Origin: Strongyloides papillosus
Lineage: Eukaryota > Nematoda > Chromadorea > Rhabditida > Strongyloididae
Length of the DNA stretch: 64,000 nucleotides
Reading direction: 5' to 3'
Assembly (NCBI GenBank): GCA_005656395.1
Contig: SRSI01000043.1
Coordinates: forward strand, 248,001 to 312,000
This document shows positions 48,140 to 58,832 of this stretch, in pieces. The translations under genes were made by a program, and so were the position numbers. Each line of letters begins with the position of its first letter. The stretch's first letter is position 1. The notes beneath the pieces were generated by a model, which saw nothing but the letters and a program-made list of their open reading frames with translations, did not search any database and had not been told where the DNA came from.

Positions 48140-49589
48140 ATAATCTAATAATTTAATATTTAAATCTACTTTTTTAAAGTGTTTAAAATAAAAAATAATG
48201 AAAACAATTATGTGTTAATTAGATAGATATTTAAGAAGAATCATTTTATATCATACAAGTTCTTTACAAAGTTATCTCGTATTATTTTCTGTTGGTTGTT
48301 AATATATTGTGAAGCCGGTATAAGATTTTTCTATTTTAATATGCAATAATATCTTTCCTTACTTTCCGTTAGTATGTAAATGCTTGAGACGAGGCTTTTT
48401 GATAATAATTGAAGTGATGGTTTAAGAATCTAAATTTATTTTTCTCTTTTTTCAGTTCGTATAAATTAATCTCTTCCTTTATCGTGCGCTGAATTTGAAA
48501 GTAGGTGTAGAAATATATTCAAATCAAGAAAACTTATGTTTTTGTTTCACTTATCAAATATCTCAGAACATGACAATTATATAATTATAGTAAGAATATT
48601 GTTTTACACGTGTTACGCAATTGTTAATTAATCCTACTAATTAAAAAATCCTGTCTGTTTTTGACTTTAAGGTGGTTGAAATTAAATACTTTCAAACAAA
48701 AAAAACTTCTTTAGTTTTTTGTGGCAAAGAAATTTCTAGAAGATGGATTTAAATATGTTAAATAAATAACAGGTATTTATTTATCTAAATAAAATAGGTA
48801 ACAAAATCCTGGATGAAAGTAATATTTTTTTAAGTGACAACTTTCAAAAATATGAAGGTAATTCTCAATGAATACGTCTTCAAAACTATAATGATATATA
48901 TATTTCACGATTGAAGTTCCAATATAAAGATATACAAATTTTTAAACTGTTTATCATCACACACATTGAATTTAAGTCAATCATCAATTTTTATAATCAA
49001 AAGAAATGAAGAGAAAATAAGAAGCAGTGTTATTGCTGGAATCATTATAAGTGAGTCCCTTGTGCACGGAATACTTTCTTAGAAAAAATAGAGAAATTTC
49101 TATAATGCGTAAGAATTCTTAAAGCTAACCTCTACGTTAAACAAAACTTATCTGTATATTTTTTATACCCTTTATTTGACTTATCTCCTTATGGGACTAA
49201 CCATCTTATATTTCATTATTTTATGAATCCGCATAAATCAAATGTAGACAAAATCGCAAAACAATATTATATTTAGGAAAAGTGTACAACTATTAAAAAA
49301 GACTACATCCCATACAATATATAGATAATTGATAAACTCCCATTTCTTTTCCTACATAACAATCCAACAAATCCATACAACATTAACTTTCCCCTATTTT
49401 CTTTTCACAGTTAAGGTATTTTTTTAGAAAGAAATTTGGAATAGGGTTGTCCTTGGATAAATATCGCATTCCTTTTTTTTATACCTAGGGTAGATATTTT
49501 TCCATATTTTTTTATTCAATACCAAAGAATTATTGACATTATTAATTTTTATTGTAATATTTATATACTTCTAAGGCTATTGTTTAAAA
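48140..49589. other. Intergenic, no gene seen
   Basis: 1.45 kb of AT-rich sequence after the MATH-BTB array. No clear further copy of the antisense module was identified, so the array seems to end with unit 6. Confidence 0.5.
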
Positions 49590-51797
49590 ATGGATGATCG
49601 AATACAGGAACAGGAAGAGGAAGATGATACCCTCATCCATTGGCAGCAACAATCCTCATACGAGATAATGACTGATGAATTTTGGGACAATTTTCCTCAT
49701 TTAGCTCATGAGAGAGATGAAAGTTTTACATGTTATGAGGATGATATTGATAAACGGGAGGATGATGGTAATTTATATAGACCAATAGATTATTTTACTT
49801 CAAACTCTTTCGATTCATGGTGTAAACACTTCGATGAATGTAATTCCTTCCTCCCGGCCCAGTACGATTTAAGAGATGGTGATGAGGTTTGGTGTTACAA
49901 AGTTCAAACAACAGATTTTATTCCTATTGGATTTGAAATAACTATACCGTATAATTTTATTAGTGAAAAAAATTATTTCAATGAGGAGTATGCCGAAAAA
50001 TATGGACGAATGGTTGCGTTTAGAAATGGTACAACAGCTGGTAATGGTTACTTAACACTTGGACATGTAATAGCTATTGAAAGGGGTACAGAGAAACCCT
50101 ATGATAGGAGAATGGTATTAGTAAGGACACATGGGTATGGTCAATTGACAAATGATACACTAGAAAGTTGGATATTTAAAAAATATAAAATAAAAGATCA
50201 CTACCACTATATAACGTATTATCATAAAGCATTAAATCTAAACGAATATGGTAACGATGATCATGTAAAAAACTGTTTAAGATGTGATGATTGCTTTTAC
50301 GAGATGGCACGAGTTATCAAAAATGAATGGAATATCGACTTACCTTTAAGGACAATTGTTGATGGAATTACGCGTAAATCAGTTGAAGTATATATTTCGG
50401 GACTTATTAATTATGCTAGTGATATGTTTAAAGATATCCTTAAAAGATGGTATTTTATGTATGATCCTTACCAATTGATGGTTAAGATTTTTTCTAATTT
50501 TCGAGAGATAGATGATTTTACCGGTTCAAGAATTGAGAGGTTTCAGTTATATACAAAACCTCAAGAATTTATAAGGAGATTCAAAATTTTGAGTAGTGAA
50601 GAGATGATTGTAAGAGATAAGTTTAAATGTTTTAACTGTTCCGCGGATCTTTTTAAAGTCAGTGATGTTGGATGTTTTTCTAATGAAGGAACTACAGTTT
50701 TTCGCGTTAATCCTAGTGGTGAAATTCATCAGTTGAGGACATTTAAAAATTGTATTTCTGGAGCTGTTTGTGTTACTGGTCTACCAAATCCTAGTATGAC
50801 ATATTTTGAAGGTTACAAATGGAGATTTCTACAATGTTCAAACTGTCATGCTTTCCTCGGATGGAGATTCGAAAGTCGAGTATTTACACCATCAATATTT
50901 TATTCTGTCCTCGATAGAAGTATTTTCCCATATTCATCTTCAAGTCCCAGTGGAAATCTAAGTGAAATGGATGAAATTTGGCAGAGAAATAGTATATTGT
51001 GTAACTATTATTTTACTAGAGATATTCGAAATACCGGTGGTGTAAGGCAATCCATCTTTGATGATACTGATCTTGATTTTGTCACATCTGAATTTGAAGA
51101 TCCACTTTTAAATAGATTTATTGAATCATTAGGAAATGATTTACCAGAACCTCCATTAATGAATAGAGGTAATGCTCAACAATTTAGAAATCTTAATCAA
51201 CTTAACCAAATGGTTGTTAATGATCAGGTTCCACTTGTTGCCAGAGATCTTAGAGGTTTAATTGAACGTGAGGTGGTGGCTGGTCTTGAGGCAGGGGATT
51301 TTGGAGACATTAGAGAGATCCTTAATCTTGAGGCAATGGACCATATGGAGGAAGATGAAAACGATGATTTGGGATGGTTTGATTTTAATGATGATCAACA
51401 TGGACATTTTGTGGAAAATTCGGAGGAGGAGGAAGACAATTTCGATGTGGAGGAGGCTGCGTCTTTACATGGTTCAGAATCTAGAGATGGTTCAGATTCA
51501 GTTAATGATGATAGTTCCAGTGATATTATGATGGATGATGTAGTTGGGGATTTTGACAATAATTCTGAAACCAATTCTATTAACGAGTCAGATGCTTTGA
51601 TGGATGAGAATAATTTTGGAGAAAATGAAGATACTAGAAGTAGAGAGGGTGATTCTGATACAAGTAACGAGGTGGAACATGACGATGATATTCAAATGTA
51701 TGATGATGACGATGTAGAAACTGGAAGTAGAGAGTCTGATAATGGAGTTGTTAGTATTTATGAAAATGATTATTCTGATAATGAGGATGCTATTTAA
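49590..51797 (+). CDS. Cereblon-like protein (LON-like plus CULT domain) with acidic tail
   Basis: A single exon of 735 residues. Residues about 90-205 look like a LON N-terminal domain (YGRMVAFRNGTTAGNGYLTL, GHVIAIERG, RRMVLVRTHGYGQL). A segment WYFMYDPYQLMVKIF then REIDD at about 288-312 matches the cereblon DDB1-binding region. Residues about 343-450 are a CULT domain with zinc ligands Cys347/Cys350 and Cys416/Cys419, VNPSGEIHQL, and cage residues Trp411 and Trp425; the first cage Trp of human cereblon (380) aligns with Tyr405. Cereblon is the substrate receptor of CRL4 ubiquitin ligases and binds C-terminal cyclic imide degrons and thalidomide. Residues about 540-735 are an Asp/Glu/Ser/Asn-rich tail not found in human cereblon. 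The cereblon helix before the CULT domain seems shortened. Confidence 0.8.
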   Translation: MDDRIQEQEEEDDTLIHWQQQSSYEIMTDEFWDNFPHLAHERDESFTCYEDDIDKREDDGNLYRPIDYFTSNSFDSWCKHFDECNSFLPAQYDLRDGDEVWCYKVQTTDFIPIGFEITIPYNFISEKNYFNEEYAEKYGRMVAFRNGTTAGNGYLTLGHVIAIERGTEKPYDRRMVLVRTHGYGQLTNDTLESWIFKKYKIKDHYHYITYYHKALNLNEYGNDDHVKNCLRCDDCFYEMARVIKNEWNIDLPLRTIVDGITRKSVEVYISGLINYASDMFKDILKRWYFMYDPYQLMVKIFSNFREIDDFTGSRIERFQLYTKPQEFIRRFKILSSEEMIVRDKFKCFNCSADLFKVSDVGCFSNEGTTVFRVNPSGEIHQLRTFKNCISGAVCVTGLPNPSMTYFEGYKWRFLQCSNCHAFLGWRFESRVFTPSIFYSVLDRSIFPYSSSSPSGNLSEMDEIWQRNSILCNYYFTRDIRNTGGVRQSIFDDTDLDFVTSEFEDPLLNRFIESLGNDLPEPPLMNRGNAQQFRNLNQLNQMVVNDQVPLVARDLRGLIEREVVAGLEAGDFGDIREILNLEAMDHMEEDENDDLGWFDFNDDQHGHFVENSEEEEDNFDVEEAASLHGSESRDGSDSVNDDSSSDIMMDDVVGDFDNNSETNSINESDALMDENNFGENEDTRSREGDSDTSNEVEHDDDIQMYDDDDVETGSRESDNGVVSIYENDYSDNEDAI

Positions 51798-52333
51798 GTT
51801 AGTAATGTCATTTCTTTATTATTTATACCAAAAAAAGTAGTTAACTTCATGTTTTCATACTGTATTTCCGATGCAAATATTTTGTTAGATTTTATAATAA
51901 AAAAAACTTTTATTCTTTGTATTATGTATTATAATTTTATTCAAAACAAAGTTATATTATGCTTAAAATAAATTTTAATAAATAAATTTTGTATTATCTA
52001 CTTTAATCATTCACTGTTATTGAAAACAAGAGTTAAACAATTATTCAAATCAAGTCTTTTATTAAAGCAAAATTGATAGAATAAATACATAAAAATAATA
52101 CAATAATTCAAAATAATTAAACAAAATAACAAAATTAATATTAAATTTTAAAATAACATTCACCTATCAAAAATATCATAGTTTTTCGATTTTAATTTCC
52201 ATATAAATATATGTTGAATTGTATGTAATTGTAATGTTGATACAAATAAATTTGGCATCGTATTTTTAAAGATTCAATGACGATATTTAAAATATCATTT
52301 GATAAAGTTTAAATTTTAACAATTAACACCAAC
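51798..52333. other. Convergent 3' spacer
   Basis: 536 bp between the stop codons of the cereblon-like gene and the convergent phosphatase gene. AATAAA-type signals occur on both strands (for example AATAAAAAAAAC at about 51896). No gene was seen. Confidence 0.5.
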
Positions 52334-53029
52334 CTACTTTACCCAAATTTCCATCTTAAGGTGGGATGTATCATTAAAGTTAGAACAAACAAATACCCCA
52401 GATTCATCACCGGTTTCATCATAGATAGAAATAGATCCCTGACATGGGTATGACCAATGTCCACCTAAAACTTCATGAATAGCAGCCATCGGTGAGGCAT
52501 GTGAAACGAGCAATATTTGATCATTTAGACCACAACATCTTTTTAAAATACCATCAATTGTTGTTTTAATTCTTGGTTTACATACATCATCATTCCATCC
52601 TTTCTCGTATTTTGGATATTCTGTGATAATTGGTTTGTATGATAAATCTATTTTATCAAATTTCTCCTTTAATTTATCAGTTTCCCAACATCCAGGTGGA
52701 TCTAGACACATCGTTAAACATTCAATTAACCCTGGCTCAACATTTATTTTGTTATTTTTACTACCCAATAATATTGTTGTAGTTTCACAAGTCCTATCCA
52801 TAGGTGATGAAAAAACATGATCAAGATCAATATTACGGAATCTATAAAATTAATAATTTTATATTTCTTTTAAAACGAACCTTTTTTCTAAAGCTGAGCC
52901 TTGATTTTTTCGACCTTTGTTACTTAAAGGAGAATTATCTGACTTAAAATGTGGATAAATTTCTTGCCATTTAACATTTATGTTGTCTTCTCTCTGACAA
53001 TGCCTTACACAATATATTCTACGAGGCAT
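52334..53029 (-). CDS. Histidine phosphatase superfamily (PGAM/UBASH3-like) protein
   Basis: Two exons: 53029-52881 and 52841-52334 (218 residues; intron 39 nt, phase 2). The N-terminal catalytic motif is VRHCQRED, with His10 the expected phospho-acceptor, of the UBASH3/ecdysteroid-phosphatase type and not the RHGE type of glycolytic [14 protein letters not shown] supplies the second phosphate-binding Arg, IEC a likely acid residue, and LLVSHASP (His164) the second histidine. The length suits a stand-alone phosphatase domain without UBA or SH3. Such nematode proteins are numerous and their substrates are mostly unknown. It shares a short divergent promoter with the REXO4-type gene. Confidence 0.85.
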
Positions 53030-53192
53030 TTTTTATCTTATGTAAAAAAAATATGTGTTTTTGACAAACTTAAATATTTTTATCACATAACTCATTTCGT
53101 TGTAAGATTAGTTTAAATGTTAACAAATTGGTATAGTGATTAAATTAACTTGAATATTAATTTATCAAACTTTCTAATTAATATTTTTAATT
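53030..53192. promoter_or_regulatory. Short bidirectional promoter region
   Basis: Only 163 bp separate the two divergent start codons (53029 minus and 53193 plus). Both promoters and 5' leaders must lie here or overlap the genes. No TATA consensus was noticed. Confidence 0.5.
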
Positions 53193-54050
53193 ATGAGTAA
53201 TTGGGAAATTCTCCAAAAGGTAATATAAAAACATTATTTTTTAAAAATTATATAAATTTTTTTTTAGAAATTAACTGAAGAAAGGAAACTAAATCCTACA
53301 GCAAGTATTTTTGGCAACGATACAAAGAAAAAGAGAAAAATAGAAAATGGAGTTAGTAAGCAATCTAAATTAATAAAGAAGAAAGAAATAATTAAAACTC
53401 CAAAAAATGAAGCTAAAAAAAAAGTGGAAAATGAAACTATTAACGGTATTGTTATATCTAACGAAGGGGGGACTGCATCTCCATCAGAAATAACACAAAA
53501 AATTGGATTAGATTGTGAATTTGTTGGTGTTGGACATATGGGTTCTGAGGATTTGTTAGCAAGAGTCTCTATAGTCAATTATTTAGGGCAAACTATATAT
53601 GATAAGTACATTAAACCTGAAGTACCTATAGTAGATTATCGAACAAAATTCAGTGGAATAAAACCAAGTTCCTTGACAATGGGAATCAGTTTTACAGTAG
53701 TACAACAAGAAGTTCAAGCATTTATTAAGGACAGAATAGTTATTGGGCACAGTCTTACCTCTGATTTTGGTGTCCTTAAACTTAAGCATCCTAAACACCT
53801 TATTAGAGATACTTCGAAATATAAAGGATTCCTGGACTCTCTCCCAAACCCTAACAATTCCAGGAGAACACCATCTTTGAAATTATTAGCACAACACATA
53901 TTAAATCTTAAAATTCAAGAAGAAACTCACGATTCTGCTTTAGATGCTTACTATGCACTAGAAATTTATAAGACAAAAGAAAAAGAATTCGATAGATGGG
54001 TTAATGCTAATGTTAAGAAAAAGAAGACAGCCTCTACAGTGGCAAAATAA
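53193..54050 (+). CDS. RNA exonuclease 4 (REXO4/XPMC2 type)
   Basis: Two exons: 53193-53219 and 53268-54050 (269 residues; intron 48 nt, phase 0). A Lys-rich N-terminus, likely a nucleolar signal, precedes a DEDDh exonuclease domain. Motif I is LDCEFVG (Asp91, Glu93), motif II HSLTSDFGVL (Asp175), and motif III HDSALDAYYAL (His230, Asp235). The RDTSKYK, SLKLLAQHIL and YRTKFSGI segments are characteristic of the REXO4/ISG20 group. Yeast Rex4 acts in pre-rRNA processing at ITS1, and a 3'-5' exoribonuclease role in ribosome biogenesis is likely. The basic KKKKTASTVAK tail is a second candidate nuclear signal. Confidence 0.9.
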
Positions 54051-54058
54051 ATTTATTA

Positions 54059-54340
54059 CTTTTGTTGTTTCATAAACATCAAAAAAATTGGGACAAATTC
54101 GGACAATTGGATTTCTTTTGGACTTGATGACAGGCATACCCACTATAATAATTTAATATCTTCAGTTTTCTAATTCACACTTTTTTCATGATTTATTCTT
54201 GCAATAACGCATTGAATTATTATTTCACCAACTTTGATTTTAGCATGAAAATAGTTTATTGATGTTTCAAAGGAACCATTCAATGCACGGTAATTTATGG
54301 TGCACGTGAACATATATATTTCTTCCAAATTAATCAAAAG
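54059..54340 (-). other. Coding-like minus-strand frames, possible gene end or relic
   Basis: The minus strand is open through MFTCTINYRALNGSFETSIN and IIIQCVIARINHEK up to a stop at 54170. If GTGTGA at about 54180 is used as a donor with the TATTATAG ending near 54145 (an intron of about 38 nt, normal here), the frame continues into MGMPVIKSKRNPIVRIC, NFFDVYETTKV and then runs into the 3' end of the REXO4-type gene. The residue composition is more protein-like than chance AT frames. No family was recognised, and no upstream exon could be joined with confidence. Confidence 0.2.
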
Positions 54341-54547
54341 TACACTTTTAAATAATAAAACAAATGTCATTTATATGTATTTACAATATTTAAAAATTTA
54401 GATAACGATGTATTAGGACTGCAGTAATTACGAGTTATTTTTTTTATTTGGCCACGATTAAAAATTAACATTTACTCCTTGAATGTAAAATTTTTTCTAG
54501 TTGTAAATATAAATTTTGAAATAAAAGAGTTTACTTAAATATTTGAA

Positions 54548-54693
54548 TTATTGAAAATTGTCTTGATCAAGTTTACCACCAACAAACTTTAATAATTTAT
54601 TCAAAAGAAAATCGTTGTTAATTGTATCATGGATAAGTGATCGAAAACTCGATTGTATTATCCAGGACAAGGAATTCTTACAAGAACACTCTC
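54548..54693 (-). other. Coding-like minus-strand island, unrecognised
   Basis: A 47-codon minus-strand open stretch ending in a stop at 54548: SLSWIIQSSFRSLIHDTINN, then DFLLNKLLKFVGGKLDQDNF. It is closed upstream by a TGA. It may belong with the frames at 54059-54340 as pieces of one decayed or unannotated gene. This is inference only. Confidence 0.2.
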
Positions 54694-56684
54694 ATAAGAA
54701 ACCAACTATAAAAGATCAAGTAAAATTCTAAATATATCTATTATATAATATTTTTTATCTTTAGACTTTAATATACAGTGTAATTTTGTATTTTAATAAA
54801 TAATTAAATTATCTTATCCTTCTTAGATATATTTTGTTGTAATAAATCCTCTGAATCCCATATAACTATAAGGAACAATTATGATATTTAAAAAAAAGTG
54901 GAGATGTATTAAGCAAAGCAACGAATCAACAATTATGTCAAATAATTTAGTTAAAATAATTTATATCGTTATGGAACTCATAGTGTAGCAATTTAGGATA
55001 AAAACACATTTTAGTTATTAAATTAATTTATTAAGACAACTTAGTAACAATAATAATAAAAAAGGTATTTAGAAAGTAGAAAAATTCCTAGGCAGATTCG
55101 TAGCTGGATCCCAGGACATCTTGTATAAGTTATTTCTTCCTTATATATCTCTAGGAATTAACTTATACTTGATCATTGATACTACATGAGATAAGTTTTA
55201 TTTTGATAATCTTATATAATTGCTGAATTCAATATAGAAAAATGAATTCTCTTCTTCAATGTTAATTTTCCTATCCATGAGAATCATTATTTTATTTTTC
55301 AATTTCCAGTTTCTAGTTTGTTCCATTAATTAATTGAATTTTTAATCATATTTGTTAATGATGTCTGATCATTTCGATATTTAACAAATTTAAACAAATA
55401 TATTATTTTAACAATTAATATTATTATTGCATATGTATTGAAGATTAGCTAAATAATAGAAAAGTTAACCTCTTTAAAAAACATTGCATTCAAGGAGCTA
55501 TTTATACCATGACTTATACAATAATTTCCTCATTTTTTTTCAACTACTATTTTACTTGTTAAGTTTCATTAACTAAAGTTATGTCTATATAGTAATTTTG
55601 GTAATTTAAAAAGAGTAAACCACACGTATAAAAAGCTTGTAGAAATAATAATCTTGTGTAAGTTATATTTTTATTTAAAAACAATTAAATATAAGAAAAT
55701 TATATTCACAGTTTAGTAATTTATTAAAATGCTTTAACTAAACAGGATGGGCTAAAATATGGATTACAGTTGTATTCAAACAACAAACTATTTTATACGA
55801 TTTCTTCTTTTTTGTTAGTATAAATAAATCATTTGCCAACAATTAGAAAGTATTAAATATTTAAATATCATAATTGAGGAGGTATTACTGTATGTTTAAG
55901 TTTTCTTATCAAAACAACTAAAAAATTTAACTATTACTGTGAAGCATATCTTACCCATCCTGTATGGTTAATTTTTACTGTATGTTGAAGAGTTGCGCTA
56001 ATAAATTATTTAACAATATATTTATATAAGGTAAGATTCAAACTATTCTAAGAAATAAAATAAGTGATATTTGACTAATTATAAATTTTTCTAATCTAAT
56101 TGTAATTAATGATATTATAATTATTCGATAAAGTTTTTTTATACAATCAAAATAATAATGAAATATTACTTATATAATATTGTATTAGAAATTTTCAATA
56201 AAAAAACAAACATTTTAACAAATATCGTGGTTTTTTTTTAAATTAATTTTATATACTTATTTGATATCCGTATTCATGATATTTTATAAAGAAAAGTAGT
56301 TACAATATCATATTTGTATACCGATTCAAAGAAAATCATTTATATTTAAATATTTCTAAATAAAATCTTGTGCATCTATTTAACATTAAATAAAGTTGGA
56401 ATTTTTTTTATAATATTTCTATTTTATAAAAAATAGAAAAAAAAATAAGTGGCAAAATATAAAGCAACAACATCCTTAAAATACAGAAATACAAATGTGT
56501 TAGAATCTATACAACTAAGTACTTTAGTAGATATAAAAAAATTAAATTAGTTACTATTTTTGCTTAATTAAACAAGGCATTATTTTATTTGTTTTATCGT
56601 GCCGCATTTTTGTATGCTAATAATGCTTTTTATATTTTAGATTAGGTAATTATAAAAATTTGGTTTATATTTTGTAAAGTTATA

Positions 56685-56871
56685 ATGAAATTCCGATGGA
56701 TCACTGGAGACTTAGAGAGATTGTAAGTAAATACTATAGGAGATTAAATGAGGACTATCTAAGGTTGTTTATTATTAATATTAGAGTACAACACAGGAAC
56801 GTATCGAAATAAGAATTAAGAGTGCAAATGATACTATGTTCCCTTCTTCCGATGATTCTGATTCGACATAG
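56685..56871 (+). CDS. Possible 40-residue two-exon gene
   Basis: Exon 1 is 56685-56722 (MKFRWITGDLER) followed by a strong GTAAGTAA donor. Exon 2 is 56787-56871 after TTAGAG, reading TTQERIEIRIKSANDTMFPS and an acidic end SDDSDST. The join is in frame and gives 40 residues with a balanced composition unlike the surrounding AT noise. No homologue was recognised. It could equally be the remnant of a larger gene. Confidence 0.2.
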
Positions 56872-58270
56872 CATATAAAAAAGCTTATATTTTCCAGAGA
56901 TTCAAAGAAAAAAATTATAATAATTGAAAAATAAAATCTGCTTGGTATTTTTTTAAATTTAATAAAAGTTTTCATTTTTATGTATAATGTAACTAATTTA
57001 ATAATTCTATACATAAATGATGAAGAAAAATTTAAAAACATTACTGAGGTGTTTAAATTAATTTCATATTTATAGCAAATAAAACGTAAATATGTCTTAA
57101 AAAAGTGGTTATCACAAACAAATTGTGAAGAAATTTATCATTATCCGAGTTAAATTCTATTAATTTTATCAAACAGTTAAGCAAAAGATTAAAAAATAAA
57201 TATGAAAAAATATTAATATACTTTTGTTTGTTATATGAAACCATTTTAATTGTTTTTTGTTTTAAAGAGAATAGTAAGAAATATAATGGCAAATAAATTG
57301 TTTTTAGATTTAATTTTTCTATAATCGAATTTACTATAAAACAAAATGATAAAATATGTTATTTTGTAAACCTCATAGAAGCTGCGGTCAAGGAAACACC
57401 AAGGACAAAAAGGAAAGACAACTAGGAGAAACAAATATAAGCAAGACATTTTATAAATAGATATCACTTTTTGTTATATTTCGTAACAGACATAACTTTT
57501 ATAATTACATATACCCATTTTACATTTGTCTTTAAAATACGTTTAATTTAAATCTTAAATGTTAATCTTCATATTTGGGACCCCTTTAGGGGTTGCCCAA
57601 GATCCATCTGGATTACAATTTGAATGGTAATTGTTGATAAAAAAAATTTTAAAATTGTTTTTTATAGAATTTGAAAATATGTAAAATAGAATCAACACAG
57701 TTTTGGCTTGTGGTTTTCTTAAATCCAAAATGAATATAAAGATTCTGCAAACCATACAGTGGTTGCTCTGAAAATCAATATTTGATATTAAGGAAAGAGA
57801 AATGTAGATCTCAAATAGGCTACCTGAAGACATAAAACATTTCACTAACTTGATTCTATAAATAAGTTTTATTTTATTAAGAAAAAATATTTTCTAATAC
57901 CGATCCTTAACATTCTACCCACTTATTAAATAAATGCTTATATTTTATTGTTTTTTAATGGTTATATGTTGTTTTGTGTGATTTATTTAAAAGCCTTTCT
58001 ATATATTTCAATTGAATATTCGTCTTTTTTTTTAGTACAGGTTAATGCTTGGCAAAGTCTTACAAATTTGATTTATTTAATGGAAATCTGGTTTCTATAA
58101 TTTAAAAATTTTACCAATCAGCACGAAAACAATATCAATATTTACTGTAATTAAATTTGTTCTTCTTTGATTTTTCAGAATTTAAATATTTATTTTTCAA
58201 TGATTTTACTGATAAATTCTAGTATTTAAAGAAATTTTATTTTCAAAATATCGAAGTAAAATGTTAAATA

Positions 58271-58832
58271 ATGAGAGTTTCTAATGTATCAACAGTATTT
58301 ATAATTATTTTAATATTTAATATTGTTAGAATCTTTGCCTGGAAATACAGAATTTATATTAAAGGAATACCTCTATGTTGGCCAGGAAAAGACCATGAAT
58401 GGGTTCTTATGAGACTAAGAGTCGGAAATAATTGGACCTATTTTTCTTCCTATCATTCGCACTGTGATAAAGAATTTTTTCTTGTTACATCTTTATCAGC
58501 TGGTATTTATCCGATAAGAGGTAAATAAATTAAGAAAAAAAATTCCTTATTTTTTAGTAGATGGTCGTGTTAACATTGTATATGATGATCTTCCGTGGGG
58601 AGATACAGTAAAAGATATTTTAGAAGATTGTGTCTATTTCCGTACATGGGGAAATAAATATTGTTGTGATTATGGAGAATTTGGTCCACCTCATTTCACA
58701 TGTAAATTACGGGATAAATATTTTTGTGATAAAGCAATAGCATCACCCAGAACAAAACGCCATCTTCTATCTCCTGAAAAATCTAAAAAACCTAGAAAAT
58801 CAAAAAAATCTAGAAAATCGAAAAACTTTTAA
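58271..58832 (+). CDS. Small secreted protein with basic tail, unrecognised
   Basis: Two exons: 58271-58520 and 58558-58832 (174 residues; intron 37 nt, GTAAAT donor, TTTTTTAG acceptor, phase 1). A signal peptide covers about residues 1-23 (MRVSNVSTVFIIILIFNIVR). The body has about eight cysteines, with CCDYGEFGPPHFTCKLRDKY near the end of the folded part. The tail is a Lys/Arg/Ser repeat (KSKKPRKSKKSRKSKNF). The beta-strand-like body (YRIYIKGIPLC, EWVLMRLRVGNNW) vaguely recalls nematode transthyretin-like proteins, but their signature motifs are not evident. Likely a secreted, cationic protein of unknown role. Confidence 0.6.

Larger units (their letters stand above)
54051..58270. other. Sparse AT-rich region with scattered coding-like islands
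   Basis: 4.2 kb without a confident gene. Three weak islands are listed separately: minus-strand frames at 54548-54693 and 54059-54340, and a small two-exon plus-strand frame at 56685-56871. A GC-rich inverted repeat (ACCCCT, two bases, AGGGGT) sits at 57580-57593. The rest is AT-rich. Confidence 0.5.

Noticed and set aside
57555..57845. Minus-strand frame ending near SNCNPDGSWATPKG
   Set aside because: One short phrase looks protein-like, but the rest is AT-driven and no exon structure or homology could be supported.
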